Of a stretch of 8,840 nucleotides of DNA, positions 6,555 to 8,840 are shown piece by piece (the stretch's first letter is position 1; every line of letters starts with the position of its first letter). Origin of the DNA: Aminidesulfovibrio sp040307135 (GTDB lineage: Bacteria; Desulfobacterota; Desulfovibrionia; Desulfovibrionales; Desulfovibrionaceae); the NCBI GenBank assembly GCA_040307135.1, contig JAWRKD010000165.1, positions 1 to 8,840 on the forward strand, written 5' to 3'. The notes beneath the pieces are model-generated. The model worked only from the letters and a program-made list of their open reading frames with translations. It made no database searches and was not told the origin of the DNA. Position numbers and translations under genes: made by a program.

Positions 6555-8834
6555 ATGAGCGAAGCCAAGGTTCCGGCCGGTCTGCCCAAGGTCTCCATTT
6601 CCGAAAACGCCCGCATCGTCCTGGAGCGGCGCTACCTGCGCAAGGACGAGGCGGGCAAGGCCTGCGAGACCCCCACGGAACTGTTCTGGCGCGTGGCCCG
6701 GGCCATCGCCTCCGAGGAGGCCAAGTACAAGAAGACCTCCATCCCGGCCGAGGACCTGGCCCGGCGCTTCTACGACCTGCTCACCAGCTTCAAGTTCCTG
6801 CCCAATTCGCCCACGCTCATGAACGCGGGCACGGACCTGGGCCAGCTGGCGGCCTGCTTCGTGCTGCCCGTGGGCGACAGCATGGAGGAGATCTTCGACG
6901 CGGTGAAGTACGCCGCGCTCATCCACAAGTCCGGCGGCGGCACGGGCTTCTCCTTCTCGCGGCTGCGGCCCAAGGCCGCGCGCGTGGGCAGCACCGGCGG
7001 CATCGCCTCGGGCCCCATCTCGTTCCTGCGCATCTTCAACACCGCCACCGAGCAGGTGAAGCAGGGCGGCACCCGGCGCGGGGCCAACATGGGCATCCTG
7101 CGCGTGGACCATCCGGACATCCTGGAGTTCATCAAGGCCAAGGAGCGCGAGGGCGAGCTCAACAACTTCAACCTCTCCGTGGGCCTCACCGAGCGCTTCA
7201 TGCAGGCCGTGGACAAGGACGAGGAATACGAGCTGGTGGCTCCGCACACCAAACAGGTGAAGACGAAGCTCAAGGCCCGCGAGGTGTTCCAGCTCCTGGT
7301 GCGCAAGGCCTGGGAGTCCGGGGACCCGGGCATCGTGTTCCTGGACCGCATCAACCGCGACAACCCCACCCCGCACCTGGGCGAGATCGAGTCCACCAAC
7401 CCCTGCGGCGAGCAGCCGCTGTTGCCCTACGAGGCCTGCAACCTGGGCTCCGTGAACCTGGCCCTCATGTGCAAGCCCGCCGCGGCCAAGGCCAAAACCA
7501 AAAAAGGCAAAAACGGCAAGCCCGAGGACCGGGTGGACTGGGACGAGCTCAAGCGCGTGGTGCACCTGGCCGTGCGCTTTTTGGACAACGTCATCGACGC
7601 CTCGCGCTATCCCCTGCCCCAGATCACGGACATGGTGCGCAGGAACCGCAAGATCGGCCTGGGCGTCATGGGCTTCGCGGACCTGCTCTTCCAGCTGGGC
7701 GTGCCCTACAACTCCCAGGAGGGCGTGAACCTGGGCGAGAAGCTCATGGAATTCGTGCAGTCCGAGGCGCGCAGCGCGTCCAAGACCCTGGCCAAGGAGC
7801 GCGGGGCCTTCCCGGAGTACGAGAAGTCCGTGTGGGGCAAGAAGAACCTGGGGCCGTACCGCAACGCCACCACCACGACCATCGCTCCCACGGGCACGCT
7901 CTCCATCATCGCGGGCTGCTCCTCGGGCGTGGAGCCGCTCTTTGCCCTCTCCTTCGTGCGCAACGTCATGGACAACGACCGGCTCGTGGAGTCCAACCCC
8001 TATTTCGAGGCCGCGCTCAAGGCGGCCCAGGCCCACAGCCCCAAGCTCATGGAGGAGGTGGCCAGGACCGGCTCGGTGCGGGGCATGAAGTTTTTGCCCG
8101 AGGACCTGCGCCGGGTCTATGTCACGGCCATGGACATCGAGCCCCTGTGGCACCTCAAGATGCAGGCCGCGTTCCAGAAATACACGGACAATGCCGTGTC
8201 CAAGACCGTGAACCTGCCCAACTCGGCCACCCAGGAAGACATCTGGGACATCTACTGGAAGGCCTACGAGTACGGCTGCAAGGGCGTCACGGTCTATCGC
8301 GACGGGTGCAAGGCGGCCCAGGTGCTCTGCACGGGCGACGGACAGGAGAAGAAGGACGGCGAGGGCAAGAAGAAGAGCATCGTCAAGGGACGGCCGGACG
8401 TGGTCTATGGCTTCACCCAGAAGGTGGAGACCGGCCTGGGCGTCTTGTACCTCACGGTGAACGAGGTGGACGGCAAGCCCTTCGAGGTCTTCGCCACCAT
8501 CGGCAAGTCGGGCCGCTCCATCACGGCCAAGGCCGAGGCCATCGGCCGGCTCGTGTCGCTGGCCCTGCGCAGCGGGGTGGAGGTGCGCGAGATCGTGGGC
8601 CAGCTCAAGGGCATCGGCGGCGAGCACCCCAAGTTCCAGAAAAAGTACCTGGTGCAGTCCATCCCGGACGCCGTGGCCTACGTGTTCGAGAACCGCTACC
8701 TCAAGGGCCAGAACGTGGCCGTGGGCAACGGCAACGCCCTGGACAAGCCCACCTGCCCGGAATGCGGCGAGGAGCTGGTGTTCGAGGAAGGCTGCCACAT
8801 CTGCAAGGCGTGCGGGTTCACGAAGTGCGGGTAA
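6555..8834 (+). CDS. nrdJ: Adenosylcobalamin-dependent (class II) ribonucleoside reductase
   Basis: A 759-residue class II ribonucleotide reductase, which makes deoxyribonucleotides using the radical from adenosylcobalamin, with no need for oxygen. An N-terminal segment (about 14-90) includes FLPNSPTLMNAG (81-92). The ten-stranded barrel follows, with the redox cysteine C101 (AACFVLP), KSGGGTGFSFSRLRP (125-139), the active-site motif NPCGEQPL (282-289: N282, radical cysteine C284, E286) and the partner cysteine C295 in ACNLGSVNL. TTTIAPTGTLSIIAG is at 440-454. A TSCPD-like domain (about 610-720) precedes a zinc-ribbon tail with CPEC (734-737) and CHIC (747-750), ending CGFTKCG; the C753/C758 pair probably re-reduces the active site. 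Lysine-rich insertions occur at about 307-326 and 597-608. The start at 6555 is preferred over an in-frame ATG at 6477 because of its GGAG site and the promoter position. The TAA at 8832-8834 ends the gene six bases before the window edge. It is transcribed alone here, divergently from the aminotransferase gene. Confidence 0.96.
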   Translation: MSEAKVPAGLPKVSISENARIVLERRYLRKDEAGKACETPTELFWRVARAIASEEAKYKKTSIPAEDLARRFYDLLTSFKFLPNSPTLMNAGTDLGQLAACFVLPVGDSMEEIFDAVKYAALIHKSGGGTGFSFSRLRPKAARVGSTGGIASGPISFLRIFNTATEQVKQGGTRRGANMGILRVDHPDILEFIKAKEREGELNNFNLSVGLTERFMQAVDKDEEYELVAPHTKQVKTKLKAREVFQLLVRKAWESGDPGIVFLDRINRDNPTPHLGEIESTNPCGEQPLLPYEACNLGSVNLALMCKPAAAKAKTKKGKNGKPEDRVDWDELKRVVHLAVRFLDNVIDASRYPLPQITDMVRRNRKIGLGVMGFADLLFQLGVPYNSQEGVNLGEKLMEFVQSEARSASKTLAKERGAFPEYEKSVWGKKNLGPYRNATTTTIAPTGTLSIIAGCSSGVEPLFALSFVRNVMDNDRLVESNPYFEAALKAAQAHSPKLMEEVARTGSVRGMKFLPEDLRRVYVTAMDIEPLWHLKMQAAFQKYTDNAVSKTVNLPNSATQEDIWDIYWKAYEYGCKGVTVYRDGCKAAQVLCTGDGQEKKDGEGKKKSIVKGRPDVVYGFTQKVETGLGVLYLTVNEVDGKPFEVFATIGKSGRSITAKAEAIGRLVSLALRSGVEVREIVGQLKGIGGEHPKFQKKYLVQSIPDAVAYVFENRYLKGQNVAVGNGNALDKPTCPECGEELVFEEGCHICKACGFTKCG

Positions 8835-8840
8835 AATAAA

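Noticed and set aside
6140..8839. Long open frames overlapping nrdJ: plus strand 6140-8839 in another frame, and minus strand 6468-8798
   Set aside because: Both have repetitive Gly/Arg/Gln/His composition and no motifs, while the nrdJ frame carries all class II reductase signatures.

Overview
The window is high-GC, densely packed bacterial chromosome with strongly G/C-ending codons. The gene set is a B12-dependent (class II, oxygen-independent) ribonucleotide reductase, a sigma-54-dependent two-component system, and a short-form glucose-6-phosphate isomerase. It suggests an anaerobic, high-GC deltaproteobacterium, most likely a Desulfovibrio-like sulfate reducer. That assignment rests on protein character and remembered gene order, not on a search. 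I see no rRNA, tRNA, CRISPR array, insertion sequence or phage gene.

Positions 1-6321 carry five genes read leftward on the minus strand. In transcription order they are a class I aspartate-type aminotransferase (6321-5146), glucose-6-phosphate isomerase pgi (5028-3688), a membrane sensor histidine kinase (3686-2247), an NtrC-family sigma-54 response regulator (2210-837), and an unidentified gene that runs off the left edge (826-1). The last four are very tightly packed: gaps of 1, 36 and 10 bases, with the kinase ribosome-binding site inside the end of pgi. They are almost certainly co-transcribed. The aminotransferase-pgi gap (117 bases) holds three short perfect hairpins in a row, so it may be a processing, attenuation or termination point.

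Positions 6322-6554 form a divergent, comparatively AT-rich control region. It has one candidate promoter for each direction and the untranslated leader of the rightward gene. Positions 6555-8834 encode that gene, the adenosylcobalamin-dependent ribonucleotide reductase NrdJ, complete to its C-terminal cysteine tail.

Functionally the window is mostly core metabolism (amino-group transfer, the fructose-6-phosphate/glucose-6-phosphate step, deoxynucleotide supply). The notable point is the physical coupling of pgi to a kinase/sigma-54 regulator pair and to an uncharacterised downstream gene. I did not find a clearly new multi-gene system. The best leads are that coupling, the unidentified left-edge gene, the hairpin cluster before pgi, and sequence deviations in the regulator (GSFTGA loop) and in NrdJ (no cysteine in its TSCPD-like motif, lysine-rich insertions).
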